Part shown: one piece after another, positions 33,765 to 41,917 of the stretch | Numbering within the stretch: the stretch's first letter is position 1 | How the letters are laid out: each line of letters begins with the position of its first letter | NCBI RefSeq assembly: GCF_001642935.1 | Contig: NZ_CP016761.1 | Coordinates: forward strand, 1,116,001-1,180,000 | Length of the DNA: 64,000 nt | Direction of reading: 5' to 3' | From: Fictibacillus arsenicus | Lineage (GTDB): Bacteria; Bacillota; Bacilli; Bacillales; Fictibacillaceae | Made by a program: the position numbers and the translations under genes | Notes under the pieces: generated by a model | Database searches by the model: none | The model's input: only the letters and a program-made list of their open reading frames with translations | Told to the model about the DNA's origin: nothing

Positions 33765-34640
33765 CTATTTTTTAACGAAATACTCGATTAGCAAGTCACG
33801 AAAAGTACGTGCCGCCAAGGATAAATAACGTTTTTCGGACCATGCTAACTGATAGGTACGCTGACAAGTGGGCTCTATAATACGTAAATGGTGAAAGGAG
33901 TTTTCTTTTTCTAATAAAGTTTCTAACCAGAAAGAAACTCCAATCCCCGACTTAACCAATTCTATTAATGTCTTAGAGTCGTCTGTTTCACAGACAATAT
34001 TTGGTGTAAACCCGGACTTCTGACATAATTCATCGGTATCCTCGCGGAAAGAATGACCCTTTTTAAAGTGAATAAAAGGTTCAGTCGCGACTTCACTTAA
34101 TTTAATACTTTGCCGATTTGCAAATCGATGTGTGAAAGGGACGGCTAGTACAATTTCTTCCGTTAATATCGGTAAATTACGGATTCCATTCCGTTTAATC
34201 GGCTTACAAGAAATGCAAAAGTCTAATTCTCCATTTTCCAGTAACTGCTCTTGCCTCTCTTTTGTAGAAACTTGTGAAATACGAAAACGCACATCAGGAT
34301 AGGAGGAGCGAAAAATATTTATCATGTCAGAAAATAGAGGTAAAAAAGTGGTGTCTATCGAAACTGTTCCTCGTTCTAATCCCGCCATATCTACAATTTC
34401 TCGCTGCCCTTCTTCAAGTAGTTTCAGTGCAGCATCAACCTTTTCCAGAAAAACTTCTCCATATCTATTGAGGCGAATCTGTCTGGCTTGACGATCGAAT
34501 AAAGGAACTCCTAAATCTTTCTCTAACTTTGCAATGGTTTGACTTAGAGAAGGCTGCGTGATGTGTAGCTCTTGTGCAGCTCGTGTCAAATGATTCAATC
34601 GTGCAATCTTCTGAAAATACTTTAGTTGAAGGAAATCCAT
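33765..34640 (-). CDS. LysR family transcriptional regulator
   Basis: A 291-residue LysR protein. The N-terminal winged helix is LTRAAQELHITQPSLSQTIAKLEKDLGVPLF; the effector domain follows from about residue 90. It starts MDFLQLKYFQKIARLNH, with AAGGAG upstream. It is divergent from an MFS exporter and a quinone oxidoreductase, which it probably activates in response to an unknown, perhaps quinone-like, compound. B. subtilis YybE is a comparable regulator. Confidence 0.92.
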   Translation of the reverse strand: MDFLQLKYFQKIARLNHLTRAAQELHITQPSLSQTIAKLEKDLGVPLFDRQARQIRLNRYGEVFLEKVDAALKLLEEGQREIVDMAGLERGTVSIDTTFLPLFSDMINIFRSSYPDVRFRISQVSTKERQEQLLENGELDFCISCKPIKRNGIRNLPILTEEIVLAVPFTHRFANRQSIKLSEVATEPFIHFKKGHSFREDTDELCQKSGFTPNIVCETDDSKTLIELVKSGIGVSFWLETLLEKENSFHHLRIIEPTCQRTYQLAWSEKRYLSLAARTFRDLLIEYFVKK

Positions 34641-34663
34641 TTCAATCGACTCCTTTCATAAGT

Positions 34664-34701
34664 TTGTAATTATGATTATATAAACAAATATATAATTACA
34701 A
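34664..34701. promoter_or_regulatory. LysR operator candidate: perfect 10-bp inverted repeat
   Basis: TTGTAATTAT (34664-34673) and ATAATTACAA (34692-34701) form a perfect inverted repeat around an 18-base centre in the divergent LysR/MFS gap. ATAATTACAATTAT on the right arm also holds a smaller palindrome. The layout fits LysR regulatory and activation sites. Confidence 0.65.
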
Positions 34702-34761
34702 TTATGCTAAATCAACCATACAATAGAATTATCCAAAAGTAGTGAAGGAGGATTCGACAAA

Positions 34762-36126
34762 ATGAATGTATCCGTCGCAGAAGAAACGAGAATCGTTCGA
34801 TTACTTTGTTTCATTGTTCCGTTTTCCATCATTAATATTTATATGTTAAATGTTGCGCTTCCCGATATAGCAAGAGAATTTGAAATCAGTCCCTCTACTA
34901 CCAGCTGGGTGGTTACCATATCCGGAATCATATCAGCCCTTGGAGCTCTGATTTACGGAAAGTTAGCCGATTATTATGGTATAAGAAACTTGGCTACTTT
35001 TGGCGTACTGCTGTTTTCAATCGGTTCTCTTTTATGTTTCTTATCCCCGAATTATCCGTTGCTAATCGTCGGTCGCATCATCCAAGGTATTGGTGTCTCT
35101 TCCATTCCATCTTTAGCCATGACCATTCCTGCTCGTTACATTGCAGAAGAAAGACGTGGAAAAGCTCTGGGGATAATCGCATCTGTGATGGCATTTTCAG
35201 GTGTCATCGGTCCTATTTTGGGTGGAATACTTACAGGAGCTCACTGGAGATATTTATTTCTCTTTTCTTTGAGTATTATTCTCACCCTTCCATTAATTCG
35301 GAAATGGTTACCAAATGAAGTTCCCAAACAAAAAGAGAAAATAGATATTTTCAGTGCAGGATTGCTAATAGCTTTCATTGTGTCTCTGATGGAATCTATC
35401 ACCCTATTGAATCTATGGTTACTATTTGCAAGTTTTGGATTTTTTGTTTTCTTTCTATGGAAACAAAAAAAATCTCCCTTTCCATTTATTCCTTTTCACT
35501 TATTTCATCATGCTTCTTATCGTCAAGGAATGTTTATGGGCGCTTTAAACATTTCAGCCAATTTTGGTGTTTTCCTTGTTACACCATTACTTCTCAGTGA
35601 GGTTTATGATTTAAAAGGATATTGGATTGGATTACTAATGGCTCCGGCGGCCGCTGTATCTGCTCTATTGGGTAAATATGGCGGATCACTAACCGACAGT
35701 AAAGGCAATCGCTATGTATTAACGATTTCTATCATTCTACTCAGCATCGGTTTTCTTTTACTCTCTACCTTCGCTGGGTATACTTCATGGACCATTTCTA
35801 TTTTCCTGATTTTTACCGAGGTCGGCTATATTTTTATGCAGCCTTCAATTACCAAGCTGGTTTCATCTCATCTACCCAAAGAGCATTCGGGGATTGGCAT
35901 GGGAGTGTATGGTCTATTCAACTTTTTAACCATTGCTGTTGCAGGTACGACCATAACCAAAGCTGTGGAGTATGCCAAGATTCCGCCACTCAATCCTCTT
36001 GCCATACTAGGAAAATCTGGAGTTTACAGTAATGTATACTTGTTTTTCTTCCTATTATCATTAATGAATTTATTCTTTTTATACAAAATTATGTACAACT
36101 CTAATAAAAAAATGATTCAAATCTAA
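34762..36126 (+). CDS. MFS transporter, DHA2-like
   Basis: A 454-residue multi-helix MFS protein. The first helix holds INIYMLNVALPDIAREF (DHA2-type), then GKLADYYGIRNLATFG (motif A) and ASVMAFSGVIGPILGGIL (motif C-like). AAGGAGG precedes ATG 34762. It shares a transcript with the oxidoreductase 20 bp downstream and is divergent from LysR. Likely an exporter of a toxic compound; substrate unknown. Confidence 0.87.
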   Translation: MNVSVAEETRIVRLLCFIVPFSIINIYMLNVALPDIAREFEISPSTTSWVVTISGIISALGALIYGKLADYYGIRNLATFGVLLFSIGSLLCFLSPNYPLLIVGRIIQGIGVSSIPSLAMTIPARYIAEERRGKALGIIASVMAFSGVIGPILGGILTGAHWRYLFLFSLSIILTLPLIRKWLPNEVPKQKEKIDIFSAGLLIAFIVSLMESITLLNLWLLFASFGFFVFFLWKQKKSPFPFIPFHLFHHASYRQGMFMGALNISANFGVFLVTPLLLSEVYDLKGYWIGLLMAPAAAVSALLGKYGGSLTDSKGNRYVLTISIILLSIGFLLLSTFAGYTSWTISIFLIFTEVGYIFMQPSITKLVSSHLPKEHSGIGMGVYGLFNFLTIAVAGTTITKAVEYAKIPPLNPLAILGKSGVYSNVYLFFFLLSLMNLFFLYKIMYNSNKKMIQI

Positions 36127-36146
36127 AATAGAAAGGAAATTATAAT

Positions 36147-37103
36147 ATGAGTATTCCTATGATAAAAGCTGTACGTGTTCATCAATACGGAGGATCAGAA
36201 CAACTAAAAATAGAACACATTCCGCGCCTCAATCCATTAGCTGGAGAAGTATTGATTCGTATCTATGCCGCAGGTGTTCTCCCCTATGATTGGAAATATC
36301 GTCAAGGACAATTCAAAAAATTTCGTCCGGCAAAATTTCCCTATATTCCTGGTTCTTCCTTTGCGGGAATCATAGAAGAGGTTGGCGCAGATGTGACGGA
36401 GTTTGGTAAAGGACAAGCGGTTTTTGGTCGTAGCGAAAAAGGTACCTATGCTGAATATACAACAGCTCCTATCAAAGGACTTTCTCTAAAACCAGAAAAA
36501 TTAACTTTTGATGAAGCAGTCACGATACCTGGAAGCGCCTTGCCTGCATGGTTAACTTTGTTTCATAATGGTGGATTGGTGGCAGGTCAAAAAGTGTTAA
36601 TCCATGCAGCAGCTGGTGGATTTGGAAATTTAGCAGTTCAATTAGCGAAATGGAAGGGAGCCCATGTGATCGGCACTTGTTCAACAAATAATGTGGACTT
36701 TGTGAACGCTTTGGGAGCAGACACTGTGATCGATTATACTGCTGAACGGTTTGAACAAAAAGCTTCAGATGTAGATCTTGTAATTGATACAGTAGGAGGA
36801 AAAACTTTAGAACGATCATGGTCTGTTGTAAAGCAGGGAGGAAGGCTTTTGTCTATTGTGGAGGAGCTATCCAAAGAAAAAGCAAAAGAACGTGAAATCC
36901 ATATAATAAAACCAAGTTTACATTCTATGCCTTCACCTGAGAAACTACAAAAGATTTCTCGGCAAATTGCTCAAATGCTAGTGGAGGGAAAAATAAAATC
37001 TGTTATAAACAAAAAATTCCTATTACATGAAGTTCAACAAGCTCATGAGCTTAGCCAAATTGGGCATGGACGAGGACGAATTGTACTCCACATTGCTAAT
37101 TAA
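36147..37103 (+). CDS. NADP-dependent quinone oxidoreductase (zeta-crystallin type MDR)
   Basis: A 318-residue medium-chain dehydrogenase/reductase without the zinc ligands of alcohol dehydrogenases. The GroES-like N-terminal domain carries AGVLPYDWKYRQG; the Rossmann motif is AAAGGFGNLAVQLAKWKGA. C-terminal GRGRIVLHI is typical of quinone oxidoreductases (QOR). AAGGAAAT precedes the ATG. Genetic coupling to an exporter under a LysR regulator suggests a quinone or electrophile response. Confidence 0.88.
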   Translation: MSIPMIKAVRVHQYGGSEQLKIEHIPRLNPLAGEVLIRIYAAGVLPYDWKYRQGQFKKFRPAKFPYIPGSSFAGIIEEVGADVTEFGKGQAVFGRSEKGTYAEYTTAPIKGLSLKPEKLTFDEAVTIPGSALPAWLTLFHNGGLVAGQKVLIHAAAGGFGNLAVQLAKWKGAHVIGTCSTNNVDFVNALGADTVIDYTAERFEQKASDVDLVIDTVGGKTLERSWSVVKQGGRLLSIVEELSKEKAKEREIHIIKPSLHSMPSPEKLQKISRQIAQMLVEGKIKSVINKKFLLHEVQQAHELSQIGHGRGRIVLHIAN

Positions 37104-37235
37104 AAATAAATCAAGAAAGTAAAAGAAAAAACGACTAGAGAAGAGGAAAATGTTGAAACAAAAAATCATTTGATTGTACGTACTATATTTGAAATATTAT
37201 TGTTAATATAAGGGTTAAAATCGGATTTTATTTTA

Positions 37236-37439
37236 ATGTACGGTACGACTTTATCAATACTCATAATAATTGATTATTTAGCAATTAGGTTGTTTCTTAG
37301 TCGGTTTCAAATGATTTTTAACTTAGTAGAACTTTTGAGTGTTTGTATTATCTGTATATTAATAAGTACAGTATTTACCTTCTATGGATGGTATAGGCTG
37401 GAACAAGATTGGTTGAAAAATAAATCTCCTTTCAATTAA
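37236..37439 (+). CDS. Possible small membrane protein (67 aa)
   Basis: Two hydrophobic stretches (TLSILIIIDYLAIRLFL and LLSVCIICILISTVFTFYGW) and a polar end. No good ribosome binding site precedes ATG 37236. A hairpin terminator (37504-37533) follows a partial GGGTGC repeat. It may be a real single-gene unit of the accessory type seen further on, or a remnant. Confidence 0.35.
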   Translation: MYGTTLSILIIIDYLAIRLFLSRFQMIFNLVELLSVCIICILISTVFTFYGWYRLEQDWLKNKSPFN

Positions 37440-37503
37440 AATTTGCGTTTTGTAAAGGATTTTCTGCTCCACAATCGGGTGCTTTAACTGAATAAGAATA
37501 TAA

Positions 37504-37533
37504 GAAAACGACCAGACATAAATCAGGTCGTTT
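37504..37533. terminator. Hairpin terminator
   Basis: AAAACGACC/GGTCGTTTT perfect stem. A partial GGGTGC repeat (ACAATCGGGTGC) lies just before at about 37471-37485. Confidence 0.65.
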
Positions 37534-37623
37534 TGATGTTGGTTCCACATCTAGTTACAGTGTTATTTCAACTGCTAATTAGTATGTGACTTATATGTTT
37601 TTATTAGAACAATTTATCCATCC

Positions 37624-38274
37624 TTAGTAAAGAACCTCTTGAAGAAACTTCTCCAATACAGCAACTTCCGTAATCTTCTTGTTGCACTCATGGCTGTCCA
37701 CGCACATATAGTTACCGATCGCTTTATAGTAATCAGGGGATGCGTTCGCTGGTTTGGATTTGGTGATTGCTGAAAACAGAGCTACGTCTCCAATCCCGTT
37801 ACATAAAAAACATATTCCTTTGCTCGCAGGAGTATAACGTCCTTGAATACCAACCGTTTGACCGTTCAGATGATAGACGATAAACAGTTTTTGAGTGGCG
37901 ATGTCCACCCAGCCCAAATAGCTGATCTTGTGATGAACGATCGTACTTAGGTTAGGTGTCTTTAACTTCTTGATCTTTGGGTACAACTTCATGATCTGTT
38001 TTCCAGTTACTTGTGAAAATGCCTCTAAATATGATTCCAGCGAAAACAGATATTGCTGGAATTCTTCCGTCTTACGCAATCCCACAAACTGTTCTAATGT
38101 ATGTTTTTGAGAATCTGTTATTTCCGGAAACGATTCCAAAATAGTGGATAGAGCATTGAACTCTACCGCTTCAATTACTTTAGGGTCAGCACCGTTATTG
38201 CAGGCATGCTGCAGATGTCCGACTTGTTTTTTAATGAGGTTATATTGATGGTTTCTAATGAATGGTGTATTCAT
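37624..38274 (-). CDS. FusB/FusC-family EF-G-binding protein
   Basis: A 216-residue protein, close to the 213 residues of FusB/FusC. The N-terminal half is helical (LIKKQVGHLQHAC); the C-terminal half has the treble-clef zinc site CFLCNG...CVDSHECN. Family members bind elongation factor G on the ribosome and rescue it from fusidic acid. The ATG at 38274 is eight bases after AAGGAG. Upstream lie a strong promoter, a 19-codon leader peptide and a terminator-like structure, so expression is probably induced when ribosomes stall. It stands alone and runs against the plus-strand neighbours. Confidence 0.85.
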   Translation of the reverse strand: MNTPFIRNHQYNLIKKQVGHLQHACNNGADPKVIEAVEFNALSTILESFPEITDSQKHTLEQFVGLRKTEEFQQYLFSLESYLEAFSQVTGKQIMKLYPKIKKLKTPNLSTIVHHKISYLGWVDIATQKLFIVYHLNGQTVGIQGRYTPASKGICFLCNGIGDVALFSAITKSKPANASPDYYKAIGNYMCVDSHECNKKITEVAVLEKFLQEVLY

Positions 38275-38295
38275 TGCTTTCAGCTCCTTAGTTTT

Positions 38296-38424
38296 AATAA
38301 AAAATAAAACAAGCTGCAAAGCCCATTATTAGAAACGATAACTGCTCTCGGGCGACAATCAATATCGATTACGATCCGCCCATACAAAGTATCGCCCTAA
38401 CAAAAGGCTTTGCATGAGCAGCTT
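38296..38424 (-). promoter_or_regulatory. Attenuator-like leader of the FusB-type gene
   Basis: On the minus strand AAGCTG...GCAAAGCC (38424-38406, in the end of the leader ORF) pairs over 13 bp with GGCTTTGCAGCTT (38323-38311), followed by GTTTTATTTTTT: a terminator-like hairpin. A nested GGGCGA/TCGCCC stem lies in the loop. The 3' arm can instead pair with the gene's own ribosome binding site (CAGCT with AGCTG). Confidence 0.6.
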
Positions 38425-38456
38425 TTGATTACGGCAAACTGATTTGCCATTTCCAT
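38397..38456 (-). CDS. Leader peptide upstream of the FusB-type gene
   Basis: A 19-codon frame, MEMANQFAVIKSCSCKAFC, with GGAG four bases before the first ATG and ten before the second (38450), which is the better start. Its last seven codons encode the 5' arm of the downstream hairpin, as expected for a translation-coupled attenuator. The Cys/Ser/Lys-rich end resembles no leader I know. Confidence 0.6.
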   Translation of the reverse strand: MEMANQFAVIKSCSCKAFC

Positions 38457-38478
38457 CACACTCCATTCATCACTATTT

Positions 38479-38507
38479 ATTATAAAAAGTATTCTGGTGA
38501 ACTGCAA
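38479..38507 (-). promoter_or_regulatory. Promoter of the FusB-type gene
   Basis: On the minus strand TTGCAG (38507-38502), 17 bp, TATAAT (38484-38479). The transcript would have a 5' leader of about 200 nt. Confidence 0.75.
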
Positions 38508-38653
38508 TTGAAACATCCTAAAATTTAGCAGAATTTTTAACATGAAGATGGCTTGAAAAGGATAATAGATAACTCAATAGAATACATAGAAAAGTGAAAA
38601 GAATACTGCTTTTATTCTAAAAAAGGCATTTGAATAATAAAGGAGATGTATTC

Positions 38654-39091
38654 ATGAGTATTCGTTTTAATACAGTTCAAGAAGTGCTGGAAAACTACAA
38701 ATCAGCCATTTATGAGAATGATGTTGAGAGATTTATATCTGCCTTCGATTCTGACATCCATATTTATGATTGTTGGGGAGAATGGGAGTGTACTGGTATT
38801 TCTCTATGGAAGGAAATCGTTAAAGAATGGTTTGGTGGTTTAAGTAAAGAAGGTGTATTACTCAAGACAGATTTTGCTGATCTCGTAATTGAAGAAAATT
38901 CGAATCTGGCTTTTATTCATTGTGCTGTTACTTTTGCGGCTTACAAAGAATCCGGAGAGAAACTTCGTCAGATGACGAACAGATTTACATTTGGTTTAAG
39001 AAAAGTAAGTGAATCGTGGTCCATCACTCATTTTCATTCATCTTTGCCGATAAGTATGGAAACGGGCAAAGGGATTTTTAACTTGAAGTAA
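38654..39091 (+). CDS. SnoaL/NTF2-like protein
   Basis: A 145-residue protein of the NTF2-like (SnoaL or DUF4440) cone fold: VLENYKSAIYENDVERFISAFD, then DIHIYDCWGEWECTG and a C-terminal WSITHFHSS strand. Such proteins are small hydrolases, isomerases or binding proteins. I chose ATG 38654, eight bases after AAGGAG. No partner is evident; gene wreckage follows. Function unknown. Confidence 0.8.
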   Translation: MSIRFNTVQEVLENYKSAIYENDVERFISAFDSDIHIYDCWGEWECTGISLWKEIVKEWFGGLSKEGVLLKTDFADLVIEENSNLAFIHCAVTFAAYKESGEKLRQMTNRFTFGLRKVSESWSITHFHSSLPISMETGKGIFNLK

Positions 39092-39326
39092 TACGATCTT
39101 AAAATATTATGTACGGTTAATTGCATCGCGGCAAGCGATAAGTTATGTGTAATTTGGGAGATTGTTTTTTTTATGTCAGTTAAACGTGATGCCATAATCA
39201 AATCTTGAATGGAGTGGGCGGCTCGTGACTCATAACAAAAAGATGAAACGGAATACATACAAAAAATTGAACAATGGATTTCCGATGAATTTAAAAAGGT
39301 AAATAAGCGGAAATCGCCCGAGCTCA

Positions 39327-39530
39327 GAGCTCAATGAAGCCATGAGGAAGTACAATGAGGAATTAGTTAAGGCAGGTGTGCGGGTTGCGGCTAAAGGACT
39401 TCATCCAAGTTCAAATGGGATTCGCATTTCGTATCCAAAACCAGGGGAAAAACCGGTGGTTACGGATGGCCCATTTACGGAAACCAAAGAATTGATTGCC
39501 GGGTTCATTTTGATTGATGTGAAGTCGAGG
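39327..39530 (+). pseudogene. YCII/DGPF-domain protein remnant
   Basis: ELNEAMRKYNEELVKAGVRV, then KPVVTDGPFTETKELIAGF.., identify a YCII-related (DGPF) protein, but the first ~25 codons are missing and the frame breaks off after FILIDVKSR. The break joins directly to a sigma-factor remnant. An intact paralogue with the same VTDGPFTETKELI block lies at 39978. The 230 bp before it contain no gene I can recognise. Confidence 0.75.
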
Positions 39531-39886
39531 GTATAGCTGCTTGTCACGCCAAGGCACGAACAGCAACGGAAACGGATTGGCAAGAAATTTCCGCCCTATA
39601 CGATGCCCTTGCCCAGGTGGCACCTTCTCCCATAGTAGAATTGAATCGTGCGATTGCTATATCGATGGCATTTGGGCCAGAGGCAGGGTTGGAGATTGTT
39701 GATTCTCTACTTTTGGAGCAGACGTTGAAGAACTATCATTTGCTTCCGAGCGTAAAGGGCAATTTTCTCCTAAAGCTAGGGAGAAAGAGGGAAGCATTTG
39801 AAGAATTCCAGCGTGCTGCTTCGTTAACACAAAATGTACAGGAACAGAAATTCCTATTGAAACAGGCTAAAGTTTGTATGGAATAA
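39531..39886 (+). pseudogene. C-terminal remnant of an ECF sigma factor (DUF6596/TPR type)
   Basis: From IAACHAKARTATETDWQEIS through LYDALAQVAPSPIVELNRAI to the end, this is the C-terminal 115 residues of the long ECF sigma factors that usually follow a YCII/DGPF gene. The sigma domains 2 and 4 are gone. One deletion of roughly 0.9-1 kb between the YCII codon SR and the sigma codon IA would produce the junction near 39530. Confidence 0.75.
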
Positions 39887-39977
39887 AAAAATATATTAAA
39901 GTTTTGTCGATTTTACAGTTTGATGATTGACATATTAATAGATACAAAAAAATTCGAGTAATATAGGAGAGATGAAT

Positions 39978-40352
39978 ATGATATTTTTATGTATGGGCTA
40001 TTTCAACCCTGAAAAAATGAATGCACGCCCAAGGGCAGAGATTGAGGCCGTTATGTGTGAATGCCAGCCCGTCGTTGAGAATTTTTATGAAAGCGGTAAG
40101 GTGCTGATTGATGCCGGTCTGGAGTCAGAGACCAAAAGCTTACGCCGTGTGAACGGTAAGGTAATCGTAACAGATGGTCCGTTTACAGAAACGAAAGAGC
40201 TGATCGGCAGCATATTCATTTTTGAAGCAGAGGGCATGGATGAGGCGATCCGGCTAGCCTCTCTTCATCCGACAACACAAATCAGCAGAGGGGAAGAGTT
40301 TGGCTGGCGCATCGAAATCCGTCCTGTTCATTACTTTAAGAACGATAAATGA
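39978..40352 (+). CDS. YCII-related DGPF-domain protein
   Basis: A 124-residue intact YCII-family protein. VTDGPFTETKELIGS is the hallmark block, and EAIRLASLHP with EIRPVHYF completes the ferredoxin-like fold. The family is often linked to ECF sigma factors and may act as small sensors or enzymes. ATG 39978 is eight bases after AGGAG. It is the complete relative of the remnant just upstream. Confidence 0.85.
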   Translation: MIFLCMGYFNPEKMNARPRAEIEAVMCECQPVVENFYESGKVLIDAGLESETKSLRRVNGKVIVTDGPFTETKELIGSIFIFEAEGMDEAIRLASLHPTTQISRGEEFGWRIEIRPVHYFKNDK

Positions 40353-40360
40353 GTTACCAT

Positions 40361-40400
40361 AAAAAAGGCATTTCCTAGTGATAGAGGGTGCCTCTTTTTT
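40361..40400 (+). terminator. Intrinsic terminator
   Basis: AAAAAAGGCA pairs with TGCCTCTTTTTT over a 17-base loop; moderate. Confidence 0.55.
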
Positions 40401-40554
40401 ATTTTAAGCTATTTTCTAACCAATGATGAGCGATCAAAGTGCAAGCTGTGAGACTCCTGCTTGCTCCTTCCGAAAAAAACTTTTAACCTCCGATAATTTC
40501 CGTGAACATATATTCAACGATAAGATGTGTTAATTTATGAAGGGTTAACACCTA

Positions 40555-40605
40555 TTTTATTGAATTTAACTTATTGAACAAACGTAGCAGGATTGTGGAA
40601 TAAGC
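40555..40605 (+). repeat. GGGTGC repeat family, right half only
   Basis: TATTGAACAAACG and AGCAGGATTGTGGAATAAG match the distal part of the repeats at 45.8, 46.6 and 47.8 kb. The gap 40401-40652 has nothing else I can support. Confidence 0.55.
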
Positions 40606-40652
40606 ATAGATATTCAAAAGCGTGGTAATATTTGTATAAAGGAGGTTTGGTA

Positions 40653-40949
40653 ATGAAATTTAATACTAAAGTAATTGTCGGGTTAGCACTAAGTGTAACT
40701 TCAATAATTGGCTTAATATGTTACTTGCCCAATAGTAATAATGGCTTGAAAAGGGAAATTACCAAAGCAAATATTCCTCAACGTGAAGTCATAATTAGAG
40801 ATTCTGTTGACGAACCTTTGCCACCGACTGTAAAGAATGTCCAAACTATGCCAAACAAACGTGAGCCACAGCCTTTGCCGAATGCAGAGCTTGATAAGCC
40901 AATAGTAATAACTAAAATGCCAATAATAAAATCTGAACAGCAAGATTAA
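40653..40949 (+). CDS. Hypothetical exported or membrane-anchored protein (98 aa)
   Basis: An N-terminal helix (VIVGLALSVTSIIGLICYLP) is followed by a Pro- and Lys-rich polar tail with PLPPTVKNVQTMPNKREPQP and PLPNAELDKPIV. ATG 40653 follows AAGGAGG at eight bases. A strong terminator follows. No family recognised; the Pro-rich tail suggests a flexible cell-wall-spanning anchor. Confidence 0.6.
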   Translation: MKFNTKVIVGLALSVTSIIGLICYLPNSNNGLKREITKANIPQREVIIRDSVDEPLPPTVKNVQTMPNKREPQPLPNAELDKPIVITKMPIIKSEQQD

Positions 40950-40950
40950 A

Positions 40951-40973
40951 GCACTGCTATCGCAGTGCTTTTT
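40951..40973 (+). terminator. Intrinsic terminator
   Basis: GCACTGC/GCAGTGC with a four-base loop and TTTTT. Confidence 0.85.
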
Positions 40974-41000
40974 ATGTCTTATGAAAACCTAATTTATATC

Positions 41001-41095
41001 AATTATTCAACTATCGAGTTGCGTTATCGAAGTTCCAAAGAGCTGTTTACACAGCTCTTTTTATTGAACTTAAGGGCAGTTTAGTTTAACAAATC
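41001..41095 (+). repeat. GGGTGC repeat family, variant with AGAGCTGT hairpin
   Basis: TTATTCAACTATCGAGTTGCG, then the hairpin AAAGAGCTGT/ACAGCTCTTT with T run, then TTGAACTTAAG. The copy at 47711 has the same internal AAAGAGCTGTTTAC hairpin. Confidence 0.6.
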
Positions 41096-41163
41096 CTTGG
41101 CATAAATAATCTTTTTTTAGGAGGGTACCCTACTTAATAAAACTAAAATGAGGAAGTTTTAAA

Positions 41164-41511
41164 ATGAAAAAAATATTCCATAGTATAATTATTGCGTTAG
41201 CCATTTTTCCTTCAACAATTCTTGCAGAGAGTGAACTTGAAAAACTCCCTTCTTGTTCAGAGATACTTAATCCAACAGCTGGCGTACCTGAAAACGCAAG
41301 GGGAGTAGCATTAATTTATAACATTGATAGAACGTTTAATGATAAAAGAACTAGCCTTAGCGTTCACGCTTTGTATATGCCTGAACCATCAAGGTTTGGG
41401 GATTTTGACAGTTACGAAGTATTAGCCTCTATTCCGAAAGAAGTAAGTTGGATATTCCCGCTTACAAGATATGCAGAGAACAATTGGTCGGGAAAATTGT
41501 TAGACCAATAA
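41164..41511 (+). CDS. Hypothetical secreted protein (115 aa)
   Basis: A signal peptide (KKIFHSIIIALAIFPSTILA-E) and a short mature domain with one Cys (LPSCSEILNP) and an aromatic C-terminal part. GAGG lies before ATG 41164. It is one of the single-gene units of this accessory stretch. No family recognised. Confidence 0.6.
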   Translation: MKKIFHSIIIALAIFPSTILAESELEKLPSCSEILNPTAGVPENARGVALIYNIDRTFNDKRTSLSVHALYMPEPSRFGDFDSYEVLASIPKEVSWIFPLTRYAENNWSGKLLDQ

Positions 41512-41917
41512 ATTCAAAAACACACAAGTTTGGTCCTGTTGTACTTGTAAAAAATGTATCCTGTAAATAGAAAGTAATTCTTATTCCATTAAAGGGTGCG
41601 TTTCTGTAATAAGTAATGTACACTTCTTTGGAAATCTAGTGCAATTAGCTGGATTAGAGTTAAAAGACCTAGTGAGTAACAAACAATACTTAGTATAAAC
41701 CTCATATTTTAAAAATTTTCTAGTCAAGAAGAATGAAGATAGGAATGTCTCTTTATGTAGAAAGATTAGGAAATATAGTTCATATAAAAATGACAGAATA
41801 TTCATTATTATTTATATGACATATATCTATCATCAAAAGTTTTTTTTAAAACGTTTAGTCGAGGCAGTATGTTCGTACATAATTGGTTGTTTTAATTATT
41901 TGATAGGGGTGAAAAAA
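41512..41917. other. Intergenic region with degraded GGGTGC repeat
   Basis: Nothing coding is convincing. At 41580-41632 TTATTCCATTAAAGGGTGCG and TTTC are a degraded copy of the repeat. The LVIVD gene's promoter must lie near 41800-41880 but is not clear. Confidence 0.4.
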
